A stretch of 7,556 nucleotides of DNA from an uncultured Collinsella sp. Its GTDB lineage: Bacteria > Actinomycetota > Coriobacteriia > Coriobacteriales > Coriobacteriaceae. Position numbers and translations under genes: made by a program. Position 1 is the stretch's first letter. Each line of letters opens with the position of its first letter. The notes beneath the pieces are model-generated. The model made no database searches. It was given only the letters and a program-made list of their open reading frames with translations, and was not told where the DNA came from. Shown here piece after piece: positions 6,135 through 7,556 of this stretch. The DNA lies in NCBI GenBank assembly GCA_900752475.1, contig CAADVJ010000206.1, forward strand, positions 1-7,556. Direction: 5' to 3'.

Positions 6135-7556
6135 ATGCTCATTCACCGTATAGCCGCGCAGCTCTACACTGCCGAGGCGCTGCAGACCGTCGAGGCGGGA
6201 CTCGATGCCGGCGAGGACGTGACGCTGGCCGTGTCGCAGTCGGGTCGCACGCTTATGGCGGCGGCCCAGTTTGCGCGCCGTCCGCGCCCGACGGTCTACA
6301 TTGTGAGCGGCGAGGACGCGGCCGATCGCGCTGCGCGCAGCCTTGCCGCCTACGTGGGCCTGGCGCACGTGTGCCGTTTTCCCGAGCGCAAGGACTATCC
6401 GTGGCGCGAGCAGGCGCCCGACGATGCCGTGGTGGCGCAGCGCTGCGAGGCTCTGGGGCGCATCGTGCGCGGGGACAACTGCATCATGGTTGCCTCGGCC
6501 CGCGCGCTGCTGCGCTGCGTGCCGCCGGTCGAGAGCCGCTATTGGGAGTCCACGACCTTTGCGGTGGGCGAGGAGATTCCTTTTGACGAGGTGCCGCAGC
6601 GCCTGGTGGGCATGGGCTACACCAATGCCGGTGCCGCCGACGCGCCCGGCCTGTTCCGCGTGCACGGCGACACCGTAGAGGTGTTCCCCGCACAGGAAAA
6701 GGCGCCCGTGCGCATCGAGTTCTTCGGCGACGAGATTGACCGCATCCGCCGCATGGTGAGCTCCACGGGGCAGACCATCGGCAACGAGGACAGTATCGAG
6801 ATCTTCCCCTGCCGCGAGCTGGCGCTTACCGACGATGCCGTCCACAACATGCACGTGGCGCTCTACCGTGCCAGCCAGGACGACAGCAAGCTGGCGGCGC
6901 TGCTCGAGATGGTGGATGCGCGCATCGTCACGCCCGAGCTCGACCGCTTTTTGCCGGTGATGTACGGCCAGACCGTAAGCCCGTTGGCGCACGTGAGCGG
7001 CAAGGCACTCGTGGTTCTGTCCGAGCCGCGCTCGCTGTTCGACGACTGCCTGCGCGCCTACGAGGATATTGAGGCCCGTGCCGGCGAGGCAGGGATTGAC
7101 CGCCTGGATGGTCTGTACGTGCGCGCCCAACAGCTCGATTTTGGTGCCCAGCAGCGCCTGAACTACGTGAGCCTCATTCGTGCCGGCGGCGCGGTGACGG
7201 CAGAGCTCAAGATTGAGCAGCCGGCCATCGCAGGCTCGGACAACCGTTTTATGACGCGCATCCAGGAGGTCGTGGGCAAGCGCTATGCCTGCGTGTTTGC
7301 CATCCCCGACCGCGGTGCGCGCGAGTCGATGGAGCTCACCTTTGGCGACGAGGGCATTACCTTTGAGGAATCGCTGACCGCGGCGCCCGAAAATGTCGGC
7401 GCTATCGGCGACCGCGTTCGCGTGGCAGCGGCGGATTCCGCCGACCGTGCCGCACGCCAGGAGGCCCATGCTTCCATTCGCGAGCGTAAGGCCGACGCGC
7501 TCAACGCCCGCTCGCTCGAGGCGGGCGCCGCGCCGGCTGCCCCCCGCGCCGCCCGG
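6135..7556 (+). CDS. mfd: Transcription-repair coupling factor Mfd, N-terminal part (runs off window)
   Basis: The first 474 codons of Mfd, open to the window edge with no stop. Mfd removes RNA polymerase stalled at DNA damage and recruits UvrA. ATG 6135 follows GGAGG at 6124-6128 by six bases. The UvrB-like N-terminal module is clear: a degenerate Walker A (VSQSGRT at 33-39, lacking the catalytic Lys, as expected for this inactive domain); RFPERKDYPW at 81-90; VASARALLRCVPP at 119-131; then RLVGMGY at 156-162 and GLFRVHGDTVEVFP at 172-185, leading to RIEFFGDEIDRIR at 193-205. Full Mfd is about 1,150 residues, so the polymerase-binding domain, helicase motor and C-terminal domain lie beyond the window. 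Residues 430-474 are an Ala/Arg-rich, low-complexity stretch probably linking to the polymerase-binding domain. UvrB is excluded by the absent Walker A lysine and the Mfd-type blocks. Confidence 0.92.
   Translation, partial: MLIHRIAAQLYTAEALQTVEAGLDAGEDVTLAVSQSGRTLMAAAQFARRPRPTVYIVSGEDAADRAARSLAAYVGLAHVCRFPERKDYPWREQAPDDAVVAQRCEALGRIVRGDNCIMVASARALLRCVPPVESRYWESTTFAVGEEIPFDEVPQRLVGMGYTNAGAADAPGLFRVHGDTVEVFPAQEKAPVRIEFFGDEIDRIRRMVSSTGQTIGNEDSIEIFPCRELALTDDAVHNMHVALYRASQDDSKLAALLEMVDARIVTPELDRFLPVMYGQTVSPLAHVSGKALVVLSEPRSLFDDCLRAYEDIEARAGEAGIDRLDGLYVRAQQLDFGAQQRLNYVSLIRAGGAVTAELKIEQPAIAGSDNRFMTRIQEVVGKRYACVFAIPDRGARESMELTFGDEGITFEESLTAAPENVGAIGDRVRVAAADSADRAARQEAHASIRERKADALNARSLEAGAAPAAPRAAR

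Noticed and set aside
5883..7469. Long minus-strand open frame of 528 codons opposite mfd
   Set aside because: The composition is the Arg/His/Ala bias of an antisense shadow; the + strand encodes recognisable Mfd through the same bases.

Overview
This is a GC-rich bacterial window in which every supported gene lies on the + strand. Codon use, short gaps with good Shine-Dalgarno sites, and the mix of RmuC, an ABC exporter, endonuclease III and Mfd suggest a high-GC gut-type actinobacterium, probably Coriobacteriia (Collinsella-like). That assignment is recollection and inference; no database was searched.

Layout. Positions 1-262 hold no gene I can support, but contain an A/T-richer leader with helically phased direct repeats and dyads. 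Positions 263-697 encode a small single-pass membrane protein of unknown function. Positions 698-820 are intergenic, with a perfect 12-bp inverted repeat and a 7-bp A/T dyad just before the next start. Positions 821-1911 form a tightly coupled two-gene cassette: a DUF6036/AbiEii-like nucleotidyltransferase, then a protein with a C-terminal Cro/XRE-like helix-turn-helix. It is less GC-rich than its surroundings (hand count: 47% at 1081-1140 and 53% at 1561-1620, against 62% at 4621-4680 and 73% at 6241-6300). This cassette is the best candidate for a little-described system, probably toxin-antitoxin or phage defence, with the gene order reversed relative to classical AbiE.

The rest is chromosomal housekeeping. 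rmuC (1963-3318) ends at a clear intrinsic terminator. A full-length ABC half-exporter (3446-5248) follows, with a possible dyad-in-spacer promoter in front. Then come nth, encoding endonuclease III (5312-5977), and the first 474 codons of mfd, the transcription-repair coupling factor (6135 to the window edge).

How the genes relate. RmuC, Nth and Mfd all act in DNA maintenance (control of rearrangement, base excision repair, transcription-coupled repair). They are separated by terminators and an exporter, so a single operon is not supported. A terminator-like hairpin lies only 25 bases before the mfd start, so mfd expression may depend on readthrough or attenuation. No tRNA, rRNA, CRISPR array or insertion sequence was seen.
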